From Bryum argenteum (Eukaryota > Streptophyta > Bryopsida > Bryales > Bryaceae), in NCBI GenBank assembly GCA_037043015.1, contig CM073324.1, forward strand, positions 9,507,013-9,571,012: a DNA stretch of 64,000 nucleotides. Reading direction: 5' to 3'. Each line of letters opens with the position of its first letter. Position 1 is the stretch's first letter. Below are positions 1-11,281 of this stretch, piece by piece. The notes beneath the pieces are model-generated. The model saw only the letters and a list, made by a program, of their open reading frames with translations, did no database searches and had not been told where the DNA came from. A program made the translations under genes and the position numbers.

Positions 1-1319
1 GCATCTTAGAGTGTGCAATGGCACTGAAGGAATCAAATACCAGCAAGAGCTACTTGGGTTACTGTCATTGAGTTCAGTGCTATGCGTCATCGTCTTTGAG
101 CACTTTTACTTCCATAGAAAAATGAGAGATGATGGAAAGCGTCGAACTTTGTTGGCATGCTCCTCTTCTCATTGTGGCCCCCAATCGACTCGCAGATGGA
201 TTGTAGCTTTCGAACGGTCTCGTCACAAGTTTGAACTTACTTATCTTTCCCCAGGGTCAATCTCTAGCTCACGGAGGTGTTCCGTAGTTGACTGTGTTGT
301 CCTGATCGATCTTCTACTGCAGACATCAATGATGCAATTCAACTCTCGTAGCTGGAGACCAATTCCGAAAATGTGGCTCTAGTCTGCATCAGTCAGTGTA
401 TATACATTCTGGTATGTTCTGGAATTGAAGGGATCGAAGCATGAAGCAACAATAGCATGGATCACCGACCAGATCGAGCGAAAATAACGTACGCCAGCAA
501 TCTGTGATTTGAAGGAGGCACGCAGAGCAAGAGCACACAAAACCCTACACACTGAACCGCAGGTAAGCTTATAACATGACCGCTCTTGACTCAGCACGGT
601 TAAGCTGCAACCTTACAACGCGGTTAAGATCATTTAATTGCTACTTGATCACAACAGGAAGTTGATCGAAAGGCCAACTTACTGATAGAGCACGGTCGTG
701 CTAACCGCTCCACGATGAATGCTGAAGACTGAAGAGGAGTGAGCACACAGAGGTCAGATGAATGCTGAAGAGGAGTGAGCACACAGAGGTCAGAACCTGC
801 TTCAGAATCTTTCTATTCAAATGGAGCATGTATACCAGATCGTAAACCTTCGATTTGCACATGTTCACCCGATGTCAATAAACAAAGTAGCTCCAGGTGG
901 AACAAGCTTCGGAAGAGACTGTCAAATATCCAAGAAACACATGAGAGGGCTGCCGCTGCATCTCAATGCTTGCCTCTCAGAGAAGGCTGTTGCCGTGCCT
1001 GACAAAGCATGGATGTCCTCTCAAGTATTTCTCAGACATGAGACAGTCTCTCTGCTTGGTGCCTGCTTCTGGAACTTGGACATTTTTATAGGGGTGGACA
1101 GTCGTGCCATTCGTTTGCACGGCGAGCTCCCGTGTTGTGCTCGTAGCAGCTATGTGTAACAGCTGGAGAACACCTGCGCCGCAAACCAAGGAGATTAGAT
1201 TTTGAGGATCTTGGCCGCAATCGGCTGTCACGGAACGGTGCCCAGACAAACTGCTGCATGACAAGCACATCCCTCCTACTAAGTGATCGTGGTCTATTGG
1301 GGTTACCGTAGTAGTACTG
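1..1319. repeat. Left arm of large inverted repeat (runs off window edge)
   Basis: This segment is repeated in inverted orientation at 4217-5480 with high identity. For example, the block with GGTCTATTGGGGTTACCGTA at 1291-1310 has its reverse complement near 4226-4246. The arm starts before base 1, so its outer end and any target-site duplication cannot be seen. A roughly 39-bp stretch near 720-790 (a 'gaatgctgaagaggagtgag' motif) is duplicated here but single in the other arm. The open frames inside the arms mirror each other and show no recognisable domain. The structure could be the long TIR of a DNA element (a long-TIR Mutator-like element sits elsewhere in the window) or a fold-back element. 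Confidence 0.85.
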
Positions 1320-3225
1320 TACTACAATTCCACAGTCAAGGGTCACCGTTCTCTTTGTCGACACGATGAAACTTCCGCTCAGACCTTACGGAAATTGATC
1401 GATGGGTCACAATACGAAAGATTTTCACCATTATTTGTTTGTTTCTTCTGTCGGAATGATGATGGTTGTTGGAGCCAGCATCCACGCAAAATCTTGTTTG
1501 TTACGATCACGATTACCTAGCACCTAGAATTGGGTGATCATCGCGGGTCCACCGCGTGCTACTGTTCTTCCCACTGAAAATGCTCATTTGCTGAGCCCGA
1601 GAACTCTGACATTGATTCACTGACCGGAGCTAGGCATGGGTTTTCCTGCTGGAGTTCCGCGAACCAGCACCACTGTTCTGATAAGAATGAAGGACTTGTA
1701 AATTCCCCTGGCGATTTGACGTCTGCTGCAACTACATATCTACCCTACTCCCCGCATGCATCGTGGCTAATCGCATAATGAATCACAACATTTCATAATG
1801 GAAGTCCTGTACATGATGCTTCTCGTAACATCGTGGCAATCATGTCACTCGTCTCCTTACTTCCCTCGAGAAAGATCAAGACCCTGTCCATATCGAAGAT
1901 TTACTTCTTCATATTTTCCAACGTTTGCAATGTTGAAAACGTTGCTTTTGAGAAAACGTTGCTCAAGTCTAGCAACGTTTTGGAACTTGCATGAGCAACG
2001 TTTTTAAGAGAATAAGCAAAACGTTGCATATTTTATTAAGAACGTTGCTAAACTTGAGCAATGATTGAGAAGAAAACGTTGTAAATCCCCTCAAAATGTA
2101 GTAGTGAGAGCTAGATTATCATTACGTGAAGAAATTAGTGTTCTCAAGTAGTGCAATTGTCAATGTGTTAGGTCGAAATTAATCACCTGGGAGCTGCAGT
2201 CACCTCAGCTGCATTGAGAGTGTGAAGCAGGTACGGTACTGGTATCTACGAATATAGTATGCTGCTGCAAGTAGAACCTCCGTTGCTTTGGTGCTTCGAT
2301 CTCCAAGTTCTTAAGTCGAGTAAAGACTAGCTATGTGGGGATTTGCAGTGAAGGGTAATGTTCCTGACGTGTGTAGATGCTTCATCCAAAAGTCGATCGG
2401 TAGACTGTAGAAGTATATATGCGAGACTTTCACAATCGAGCACTCTTATTGCTCTCGGCCAGAATCTTAATATTCAAAAATTTCCATTGCCATCCATGAT
2501 GGTGGGCTATCACTGGATTTTTAGATCTTTAGAAGACAAAAGTTGATACCAGCATGCTCTGGAAAGCTCTTACACAGCTCATCATCTTGACTGGCTTTGG
2601 GAACTTTTGAATACTGAGTTCCTCTTGTATCAGTTGTATGTACCAAATCATTTAAGCATGATAAGAAGTCGATGGGACGGAAGTCACAGAACATATCATT
2701 CTAGGTTTGAAGTACTTGCTGCAGTATATATGAAAGATGATTAGTTGTTCATGAAGATTCAATGTGTGCTCCTAAGTACCTGGAATATCAAAATTCGGTA
2801 TATTGGATGATAAGCTAAAACTTTGAAGGGCCACATTACTTAAAGGTCGTTTTTGACAAAACATGCTCGATTCAAACCCAAATCAAGTTTGGTATGGATA
2901 GTAAAAACTACACACTTTGCGAAGGTGGTATAGATGGTCCTTGAGGAATTCTATGATCTCCTTCATACACAAGTGGATTTTGACAATATTTGCTCCATTG
3001 GGTTCCACAAGCAACATCTCACAAAATAATGACAACATAATGTACATGCATTATATGCATTATAGATTCTATGACCTGAACAATTTGGTTATCTCATCCA
3101 TGATATATATATATACATCATGTGGATATTCATCTGCTCAATTGAAACTCAAGCACTACCTAGGTTTAGAATGTTTCTCAATTTATTGAATGTAGAGTTG
3201 TTGGAGACTTACTGATTTCAGTAGG
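1320..3225. other. Non-coding spacer between the inverted-repeat arms
   Basis: I recognise no gene here. The stretch holds a cluster of AACGTTGC/GCAACGTT motifs at about 1918-2085. The part from about 2815 onward has weak similarity to the TTAA-flanked element that follows (a shared 'ccaaatcaagt' block), which suggests older relics of the same repeat family. Confidence 0.5.
1918..2085. repeat. Clustered AACGTTGC / GCAACGTT motif array
   Basis: In about 170 bp the octamer AACGTTGC or its complement GCAACGTT, or one-base variants, recurs roughly eight to nine times in both orientations at irregular spacing. The core AACGTT is itself palindromic. It is not a simple tandem repeat. It could be a degenerate MITE or a protein-binding array inside the fold-back element; no function can be assigned. 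Confidence 0.55.
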
Positions 3226-3229
3226 TTAA

Positions 3230-4203
3230 CCCCTAAACGTCCCCAATGTCGTTTTTCTACATTTCGGATGGAGGGCAGAAACTTTGAAGAGCCATAACGC
3301 CTTCATCCAAACTCCGTTTTGGATGAAATCACTTGTGTTGGGTTCCAAATCAAGTCTAGTTTGTGTTGTAAAATTTGCAAACCCATACAATAAAGTATGA
3401 ATTAATGGAATGCACTTTAGTGAAGACAGCTCTTGTTTTTGGGTTTCCAAGCATGGGGCATGTATTACCATTGCAAGCCAATTATGTGAAATTTAAAATA
3501 GATTTTCATGATTTTTTTTTTTCATGGTCATGATTTTAAGGTGATTCTTAACAACTTTGTAGTGAGAAGTTTTTTGATCCAAATGATTTTGCTATTGGAT
3601 TTGCAATGATGTTTTGTCAACTGAAAAAGTGAGAAAATGGATGATATTTGAGGAGCTATATCTCCTTCATCCACCGCTGGATTTCAACTTAATTTTTTGG
3701 AATGGCCTCCAATTAGAGTCTGGTCTAAGTGGTAGAAACCTTAACAAGGTCGAAGATGTTTTGAAGATAAGGCATGAAATTGAATGCAAAGGGTGTAGTT
3801 TTGGACTATTTTTCCTTTGTAAATTTTTCGGTAGTTTTTACCATTGCATGGCTTTTATTTGAGCCAAGAAATTTTTTTGATGAATTTTTGTTGGGTAAAG
3901 GACTTATTAAGATGAAGGTGAACATCTTTCTAGTTGGTGACTTTTTCATTGCAATAGGTATATTGGTAGCATTTCCACCTCAAAGTGAAAATGATGAAAT
4001 TTTGCAGTTTGTTTTTGATATTGATATGTTATGATCTCCCGATCTATAGGGCCTCATGACTCAAATTTTGGTCCACATGATCTTCGATAAGTCTATTACA
4101 ATTTTGTACGGTTGAGATCTTATTAGCTCCTCTTCATTTTCATCTATGACGATTTCTATGGAAATGTGCTTTTCTGCTAAAAATAGGCTGGGACGTTTAG
4201 GGG
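3230..4203. mobile_element. TTAA-flanked non-autonomous DNA element, long subfamily
   Basis: The element begins CCCCTAAACGTCCC and ends GGGACGTTTAGGGG, an inverted terminal match of 14 bp. It is flanked on both sides by TTAA (3226-3229 and 4204-4207). TTAA duplication with ends starting in C is typical of piggyBac-like elements; Kolobok elements also duplicate TTAA. At 974 bp with no long open frame it is non-autonomous. A diverged relative lies at 34138-35128, sharing blocks such as 'caaatcaagtctagtttgtg'. Confidence 0.8.
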
Positions 4204-4216
4204 TTAATTAGTACTG

Positions 4217-5480
4217 CAGTACTACTACGGTAACCCCAATAGACCACGATCACTTAGTAAGAGGGATGTGCTTGTCATGCAACAGGTTGTCTGGGCACCG
4301 TTCCGTGACAGCCGATTGCGGCCAAGATCCTCAAAATCTAATCTCCTGGGTTTGCGGCGCAGGTGTTCTCCAGCTGTTACACATAGCTGCTACGAGCACA
4401 ACACGGGAGCTCGCCGTGCAAACGAATGGCACGACTGTCCACCCCTATAAAAATGTCCAAGTTCCAGAAGCAGGCACCAAGCAGAGAGACTGTCTCATGT
4501 CTGAGAAATACTTGAGAGGACATCCATGCTTTGTCAGGCACGGCAACAGCCTTCTCTGAGAGGCAAGCATTGAGATGCAGCGGCAGCCCTCTCATGTGTT
4601 TCTTGGATATTTGACAGTCTCTTCCGAAGCTTGTTCACCTGGAGCTACTTTGTTTATTGACATCGGGTGAACATGTGCAAATCGAAGGTTTACGATCTGG
4701 TATACATGCTCCATTTGAATAGACAGATTCTGAAGCAGGTTCTGACCTCTGTATGCCCACTCCTCTTCAGCATTCATCGTGGAGCGGTTAGCACGACCGT
4801 GCTCTATCAGTTGGCCTTTCGATCAACTTCCTGTTGTGATCAAGTAGCAATTAAATGATCTTAACCGCGTTGTAAGGTTGCAGCTTAACCGTGCTGAGTC
4901 AAGAGCGGTCATGTTATAAACTTACCTGCGGTTCAGTGTGTAGGGTCTTGTGTGCTCTTGCTGTGCGTGCCTCATTCAAGTTTCAGATTGCTGGCGTATC
5001 TGAAACTTGCGATTTGCTATCTGGTCGGTGATCCATGCTATTGTTGATTCATGCTTCGATCTCTTCCAAACATACCAGAATGTATATACACTGACTGATG
5101 CAGACTAGAGCCACATTTTCGTAATTGGCCATGGTCTCGAGCGACTAGAGTTGGGTCCCATCATCAGTGTCGGCAGTAGACAACACGTACAGCCAACTAT
5201 GGAACACCGCCGTCCTGAAGCTGGAGATCGACCCTGGAGAAAGATAAGTAAGTTCGACTTGTGACAAGAGCGTCCGAAAGCTGCAACCCATCTGCAAGTC
5301 GATCGGGGGCTACAATGAGAAGAGGAGCACGCCAACAAAGTTCGACGCTTTCCATCATCTCCCATTTTTTCTATGGAAGTAAAAGTGCTCAAAGAACACA
5401 TAGCACTGAACTCAATGACAGTAACCCAAGTAGCTCTTGCTGGTATTTGATTCCTTCAGTGCCTTTGCACAGTCTATGAT
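4217..5480. repeat. Right arm of large inverted repeat
   Basis: Inverted partner of 1-1319. The inner edge abuts the perfect palindrome TAGTACTGCAGTACTA at 4208-4223. At the outer side, identity to the left arm is still visible at 5450-5480 (complement of the first 30 bases of the window), so the true outer end may lie beyond 5480. No coding domain is recognised. Confidence 0.85.
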
Positions 5481-6467
5481 GCGCCTCGATCATTGCTCAT
5501 GTCAACGTGCAAATAACCTTGGTTGATCCCATGTCTTTTCTCCAGCTGCTGATGATACGATGTAATCTCGAATGCTATTTCAGTTGATACCACTAGAGTT
5601 CTGCAACATACATACATTGATCACGTAGTTTTGAAGTTTTGAAACTAAAACCCTTCGTAAATTGATCACAGAATTTTCCCATATCTTTCCACCAAGACCA
5701 TTCATGCATTAAATCTCCTCATACTCTAGCAATCATCTACTCTAGAAGTTTAAATTGGGCTGATTGGGTTATTACACACTACAATTGTGGTCATACTGTA
5801 CAGTTCGATGATATACAAAATCCTTGTGTCCATTTTAGAAAAACATCTCGAAATAATTGGATGATTTACAAATTCTGGACACTATTTTGTAAAGCATCTA
5901 CAAATAATAGGCGAGATTATTCAAGGTGTCAAGATGGCACGAATGTAATATTCCTGTTTTTTTGTAATAATAAAACTCATTCGACTGAAAGCGGACTGTT
6001 CAAATATCGATTGCACAATCTGAAGTGCCAATGCAATCCCTAGGTAGTACACGACAAATACAACTTGCAGTACAAGCTCCCTAAAGCGATATTGCAGAAC
6101 AGCTGATTCAATGAAAACAATACCGTATATGAGGCAGGTCAACGAGAAATACTCGAAGAAATCTTTGCAATTTCATTGGAAATTAATATTTCATGAAGGA
6201 TCAAAATTTCACTATAGAAACTATTTCCAGAGAAGGTAGTTCAAACCGCCTGGAAAAACAATAATCGTAAGAAATTATAACTGGCAAATTGTAAGAAAGA
6301 GAAATGAGCACAAACTGCTGCTTGAGATCGAATAAGCTGCTGGAACTTAAAATCATTCTGTTTGAATGCCTCGCTATACAAATACTATTCAGCTTCACTA
6401 CACTTGTAAAACTAAAACCTGGGACCATGATCCAAAAATGTGATGGGCTAACATAAAATAAACCGTA
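5481..6467. other. AT-rich intergenic stretch and RPAC1 3' flank
   Basis: No gene or recognisable element is seen. The part nearest 6467 should contain the RPAC1 3' untranslated region, because that gene reads leftward and stops at 6468. Confidence 0.5.
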
Positions 6468-9159
6468 CTATGAGAGTTCCGTAAGAATTCTCTGACATTT
6501 TTCATTCAAAATTTTGATAGCCTCGGTGAAAAGAACGTCGGGTCGTAAAGCTCCAGTGGACTCGATGGTAACTGCGTGCAGAGTACAAACAAATGCCAAG
6601 CTGTGAGAGACTGAAACACAACTACGACTCTCATCATTGTTCCGAGTTGAAAAAGAAAGCTTACATATGAAATGGTCTTTTACTCGTGTCAACTGCACCC
6701 GCTTGTCCCAGCCATCTCCCCTAACACATTCTCGACACAGCGTGCAGCTCCTTGGCCTAGCAACCCTGGCCTTCTTGACTGTAAACAAGTAGGCAAGTCA
6801 CATGGAACAGATTAGTGAGCACTGATTCTAAATGACAAAAAAAATCAAAAACAGAGCTGGACGCTGTGAGTTCATATCATAGGAGCGGGATGGAGCACCT
6901 GAGCCCATATCTTCGATGTCAAAAACTCCAACAGGACATTTTTTAACAAGCTCCTCTGCAAGCTTTCCTTGGATATCCTCCATCAGATTTACCTGTACAA
7001 AAAATGAAGAAAGGAAACCGTCAAATCAAAGGTAGACAGGGTGGACACTACATCCAAGACAACAAAGTGGAGCAGGACTTGGTCAAAGCAAAAAAGAGCA
7101 AATTAATCAGTAGCACGCTGTACCTCTGGAAGCATCCTGTACTTGGCGGTTGCCACAGGGGACCACTTTGCATGAGTCTTGCCGATACCTTTCATTGCGT
7201 GCCCTTCAAGCTCTATAGCCTGCAAATCATCAAAGAACCGATTCGGGTAAAGACTCACAGCGAGAACACGAAGAAAGGTACGATCAGTGACCTCATCAAC
7301 CCTATAACTACTCACCCAAGCTTACTCCACAACTCTTACGACCCTCAGCAGTAGTCTTAAGATACACTTAAAGTCAGAGCACAGGCACATACCTGACCTG
7401 GCCTAAGTTTTGCCACGATAATGTCAGGATACTGACAAGAAATGCCATCCGTTAACCCGGGCAGATTTGCTTGACTCGTCCCAAAAGATGTAAATTTTGT
7501 ATTGGTATTAAAGGGCATTTCGCTACCGTCAGGCAGCCATTTCATCTGATCCGACTTCACTGCAGAATCAATCGATAGCAATCCTCAAAATTCATACCGG
7601 CATCTAATTCCTAATGATACATATAAACCCGTTCCTCTACAAGAATATATACGCCCATAGAAAAGGCTATACTGCTGTAAGATCTAAGCATGAGGAAAGA
7701 TCACAAATGTGTACGCCAACACTGAAGGTAGAAGACTACAAGATCTCTTTCAACTTAATGAATCCAAGCGTTTCAACTGCAATACCAACAGTAATTCACA
7801 CTACTGGATTTCGGAAACACCCAACTACAGGATAATCAATTAAACTCTAGAAGAGCTCATATGAAGTACATGATCTCAAAACAAGGCTCAGAAGTCGAAC
7901 CTGAGCCATTCATAACTCGCTCCTGTTTTCGTGTACATACTACATCGAGCTTGAATACTATTGTGTTTTTCTCGTTCGCGTTCTCCTCCTCTACAAATTT
8001 ACAAGTAAAGAAAGTCAGCACAGCCTGCAGTCACAATATGACCTTAACAAGAAAATATCCTCGAGTAGACGCAATGAAGATCACGGCTCATACCACTTTT
8101 GTAATCGAAAAGCCGCGGATCGGCTCTAATGGGTAGCAACCCAAGCCGGTGAGCAAGAACTTCATCTTGGATCACTGAAGTGTTATTTGCAATATAGACC
8201 TTCTCTATCGCCATGGTAGGAACCTGCAAACAAGCGCAACTCTTACTTAAATTTCTATCCAAGTTAAGCTTTTTCGCTTTTTCGTCCCAATACCACAATC
8301 GCCGACCTCAGTCAGATATTGAATGGTGTTCCTGCCTACTTAATAATAATGACGTTATCCACTGCCAGGTCAGACTCCCACTCTTACAATCACGATCACA
8401 CCTATATACCCAGTCACATACCCGGTTCCAGTGTAAAGTAAGTGCTTAAAGGTTCGGATGAGAGACTGGTCATGACTCAAATGACGAGGAACCGATCGTA
8501 CCTCAGCGATGAGTATTCTCCGAAACGCATTCGCAATAGCAGCATCAATACCAATTAGATCAAACTCAATATCCTCATCGTTTAAAGAAACGATCTCCAC
8601 ACGAAGATTCTTGCAAAAATCTTCAAGCCGTAAGCTGTTATCTACTCCATATGCCATGTATGCCCCAGAGTATTGTACAGATTCTGTCTGTTCAAGGAGA
8701 GCTTACGTAAGGATCGCTTTCTAGCAAACTGAACGCAAATTGAGTGCTTTTAAGAATTCAATTTCCATATTGCAGCAACCACCACGTAGATATTCAGTAC
8801 ATTAAACAAATCGCGATGATTTTTGCTTTTCATTACTAATTTAAAAGCCTAAACATGTCTACTAAAATAATTTACTTGGATACAACCAATACAAAAAGGA
8901 ACGCCGTGAAATTTCATACAGCTCTGTCTTAGAAACATGAAAAGTAGAAATTGAACTCAAGAAATTTCATATTCTTTTAAGACCGTGCTTCAAGTCTGTG
9001 ATATTGCCAATTCACTTACAGAAAACGAGTTCTCAGGTTCGAACATAGAGAGAGACTTACATAAGATGGAGCATCCGGAGCGCACACTACGCGTGTGCGC
9101 TGAAGCTCCAAGTGAGCCGGCAGCTTCGGCTCCTCGGAGTCAGAAGAGGAGCCTGCCAT
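6468..9159 (-). CDS. RPAC1: DNA-directed RNA polymerases I and III subunit RPAC1 (AC40)
   Basis: This is the alpha-like shared subunit that pairs with AC19 in the assembly platform of nuclear RNA polymerases I and III. I read nine coding exons on the minus strand: 9159-9061, 8687-8502, 8223-8094, 7990-7901, 7559-7393, 7219-7124, 6992-6899, 6778-6665 and 6571-6468. They sum to 1,080 nt (359 aa) without a frame break; human and Arabidopsis subunits are about 346-375 aa. Diagnostic stretches are [11 protein letters not shown] near the N-terminus, the alpha motif [52 protein letters not shown] and the C-terminal [20 protein letters not shown]. All introns have GT-AG ends. The start is the first ATG in a plant-like N-terminus. 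A telo box and site II motif lie about 165-190 bp upstream. Confidence 0.95.
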
Positions 9160-9320
9160 CTCTTCCGCCGACCGCTGACCTCAATCAAGTGTTGATCCCA
9201 GGATCGAAAGGCAATACAAGGTCTTCTGCGAATATGTAATGCGCGAGATAAAAATGGCGAAAAGCTTCAAAAGGCAATTCGGTGGAACCACAAGGCTGAT
9301 TATTCCCTTGGCCGCTGTGC

Positions 9321-9347
9321 TAAACCCTAAACCCTACGTTTTGGGCT
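9321..9347 (-). promoter_or_regulatory. Telo box plus site II motif upstream of RPAC1
   Basis: The plus strand shows TAAACCCTAAACCCTA followed closely by TGGGCTT. In plants the telo box (AAACCCTA) next to site II (TGGGCC/T) is a known promoter pairing in ribosomal-protein and other growth-linked genes. The position, about 165-190 bp upstream of the RPAC1 start codon, fits such a promoter. A run of only two telomere-like units is too short to mean a telomere. Confidence 0.6.
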
Positions 9348-9379
9348 TATGAAAGGGGGAGAGTTCGCGAGGAGTGCTC

Positions 9380-9515
9380 CTGTCGAGACCCGATCGGAGC
9401 TCTGATACCCAGTAGAGGGTTGTCGATACCCGTTTCAGGGTTGACGATACCCGCTAACGGGTTGACAATACCCGTTAGAGGCTTATCGATACCCGATCAG
9501 AGCCGTGGTACCGGG
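9380..9515. repeat. Degenerate minisatellite with GATACCCG core
   Basis: Units such as 'gtcgatacccgtttcagggt', 'gacgatacccgctaacgggt' and 'gacaatacccgttagagg' repeat about every 28 bp, four to five times, with inverted halves (ATACCCG / CGGGT). The same GATACCCG / CGGGTATC words are abundant inside the Mutator-like element at 18.7-26.6 kb, so this may be a relic of a related element. Confidence 0.6.
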
Positions 9516-9589
9516 TAAACAGCTGCTCGAAGTATCAACCTCGATGGCATTACCGTAGCCTCTACCGGACTTCATCTTTAAATAATCAA

Positions 9590-10330
9590 TTATTTTAAAA
9601 AACCAAAATTTCAAATTTCCATGTGTGACAAATTTCATATGTTGACAGGGAATATGAAAATTTGGAAAATGAGTGCCTAATAATATTTCTCAATTTTTTA
9701 TAACAAAAAGGTAGATTTTCAAAATTTTAACGCAACTAATGGTCAGGTCAAGGAACATGGAGATTCTTAAAAATTAGGAAATTTTTAGTTGTAAAATACA
9801 CAAGAAGATGAACTCTCCAAATATTAAGATGAATCCATACAAGATGAAAGATAATAATTTCATTCCGTCAAAAGTAAAGTCTAGTAACTATCACCGTATT
9901 AGCAGAAGTTGATCATATTATATAAGTGGAATTAACACCGAATCTCCTTATGTTTTGGGATCTTAAAAAACTCATCCTACATACTTCAACCACTATGTAT
10001 ATATGGAAGTCGAAATATCTTTCTATTCTCTTTACCTGTAGAATCTTGAAACTACCTACTATAAGTACTACCATAAAAAGTTGAACCATCGGATCTTCAC
10101 ACTTTCGAGAATCATAATCTCAAAGATAGTGCATTTTTATTTATCTTTTGAATAATTATCTAGGGGGCATAATTTGTTTTGAGCAAAGGGGGATTCAATG
10201 ATTGTTCACGAAATTTAACTCGTATTTATTTCCATTTAAATAACTAAATTGAGAATGCCCATACACAGTTTCAGAGATTCATTTCTCTTTTTGAACCTTC
10301 ATGCAAATTACTTCCTAGACAAAGGTATAA
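9590..10330. mobile_element. Diverged relic of a TTAA-type repeat family
   Basis: The block near 10180-10330 ('caaaggggga', then 'gagaatgcccat', then 'catgcaaattac') aligns by eye with 63330-63480, inside the element that starts at a TTAA at 63069. Ends cannot be fixed, and there is no coding potential. Confidence 0.4.
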
Positions 10331-10995
10331 AAACAATGAAGTTGACATTTTCTATTGCATGTCTTAAGGAATTGCGATCAAAAACACAAGAACCACATAG
10401 AATAGAAAAGAGAGAAGATCCCTATTCTTCAATTGATAGATACATTGATATTACCTAGACGAAGGTATAAAAACAATGAAGTTGATATTTTCTATTGCAT
10501 GTCTTAAAGAATTGAAGGCACCACAAGCCTTGGCTTGGTGGTTAGGGCTTAGGCCCCCAATGAGGAGGTCGTCGGTTCTATTCCCCATGCCGGCGTGGTG
10601 CTCACCACTATAGTCCACCCAACTATTGTGGGGGTCTTTGGACTTTGTTGTATGGGTACCTCAAAGCCCTTTGGGGGGATACTATGTCAAGTATCTTCAA
10701 GGCACTAGTAACTAGGCTAGAAACTAGCGTATTTATAGTGTCCACCCTCGAGAGGGGGAAGTAGTATTGTTCCAATTTCCCCTTGCCCGGTGGCCATCGG
10801 GATATTAGCATTATGAACGGACACTTCATTCACGCCGGCCCCTTAGAAAGGGACCGGAGTTTCTATCTATCTATCTTAAAGAATTCATAGATACATTGAC
10901 ATTACCTAGACGAAGGTATACAAACAATGAAGTTGACATTTTCTATTGCAAGTCTTAAGTAGTTGCAATCAAAAACACAAGAACCACATAAAATA
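10300..10995. repeat. Three tandem copies of a ~140-bp unit, split by a SINE
   Basis: The block 'cctagacraaggtataaaaa' plus 'caatgaagttgacattttct' starts near 10313, 10454 and 10903. Each copy continues into 'attgcatgtcttaa', and a companion block with 'caaaaacacaagaaccacat' is seen in the first and third copies. The SINE at 10514-10874 lies inside the second copy, so the tandem array is older than the SINE. Confidence 0.7.
10514..10874 (+). mobile_element. tRNA-derived SINE, full length, with target-site duplication
   Basis: The 361-bp insertion is bounded by the direct repeat CTTAAAGAATT at 10503-10513 and 10875-10885. Near its left end are a tRNA-like A box (TGGCTTGGTGG, 10531-10541) and B box (GGTTCTATTCC, 10574-10584), the split RNA polymerase III promoter. 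It ends in a short TATC microsatellite instead of poly-A. Two partial relatives lie at 33561-33936 and 59812-59985. As a SINE it encodes no protein and depends on a LINE partner that I do not see in the window. Confidence 0.88.
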
Positions 10996-11170
10996 GAAAA
11001 GAAAGAAGATCCCTATTCTTCAATTGATAGATACATTGATTGGAAAAAAATAAAAAATAAAAAGAGATATCCACCATCTTTATGATGTGTTCAAAAGCTC
11101 TCTTGTAATTAAAAGCTTAACTGCCACCCTAAGGGCGCCAAAAAGTCCAACTTCCTCCTTCAGAAGGGCG

Positions 11171-11175
11171 AAAAA
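11171..11175 (-). terminator. Oligo-T terminator for tRNA-Leu
   Basis: Five A on the plus strand read as TTTTT on the minus strand, 26 nt beyond the tRNA 3' end. That is an acceptable RNA polymerase III stop signal, although somewhat distant. Confidence 0.4.
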
Positions 11176-11200
11176 GCTTCCACGTGGGCTGGGAGAGATG

Positions 11201-11281
11201 TGTCAACAGTGGGATTCGAACCCACGCCCTTTCGGACCAGTACCTGAAACTGGCGCCTTAGACCAACTCGGCCATATTGAC
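11201..11281 (-). tRNA. tRNA-Leu (anticodon CAG)
   Basis: The minus strand folds as an 81-nt class II tRNA. The acceptor 5' strand GTCAATA pairs with TGTTGAC plus discriminator A. The D-arm starts TGGCCGAGTTGGTCTAAGGC. The anticodon stem CCAGT/ACTGG encloses TTCAGGT, giving anticodon CAG. A variable arm follows, then the T-arm GTGGGTTCGAATCCCAC. A leucine tRNA with a long variable arm fits. No intron is present. The A and B boxes are intact. A five-T run on the coding strand lies about 26 nt downstream. Confidence 0.93.

Noticed and set aside
977-1270. Mirror open frames in the inverted-repeat arms (977-1270 minus, 4266-4559 plus)
   Set aside because: They are near-identical because the arms are inverted copies. 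No domain, no splice context, and the spacer disrupts any longer gene.
9321-9336. Telomere repeat
   Set aside because: Only two TTTAGGG-like units are present and they sit at a gene promoter position, so a telo box is the better reading.
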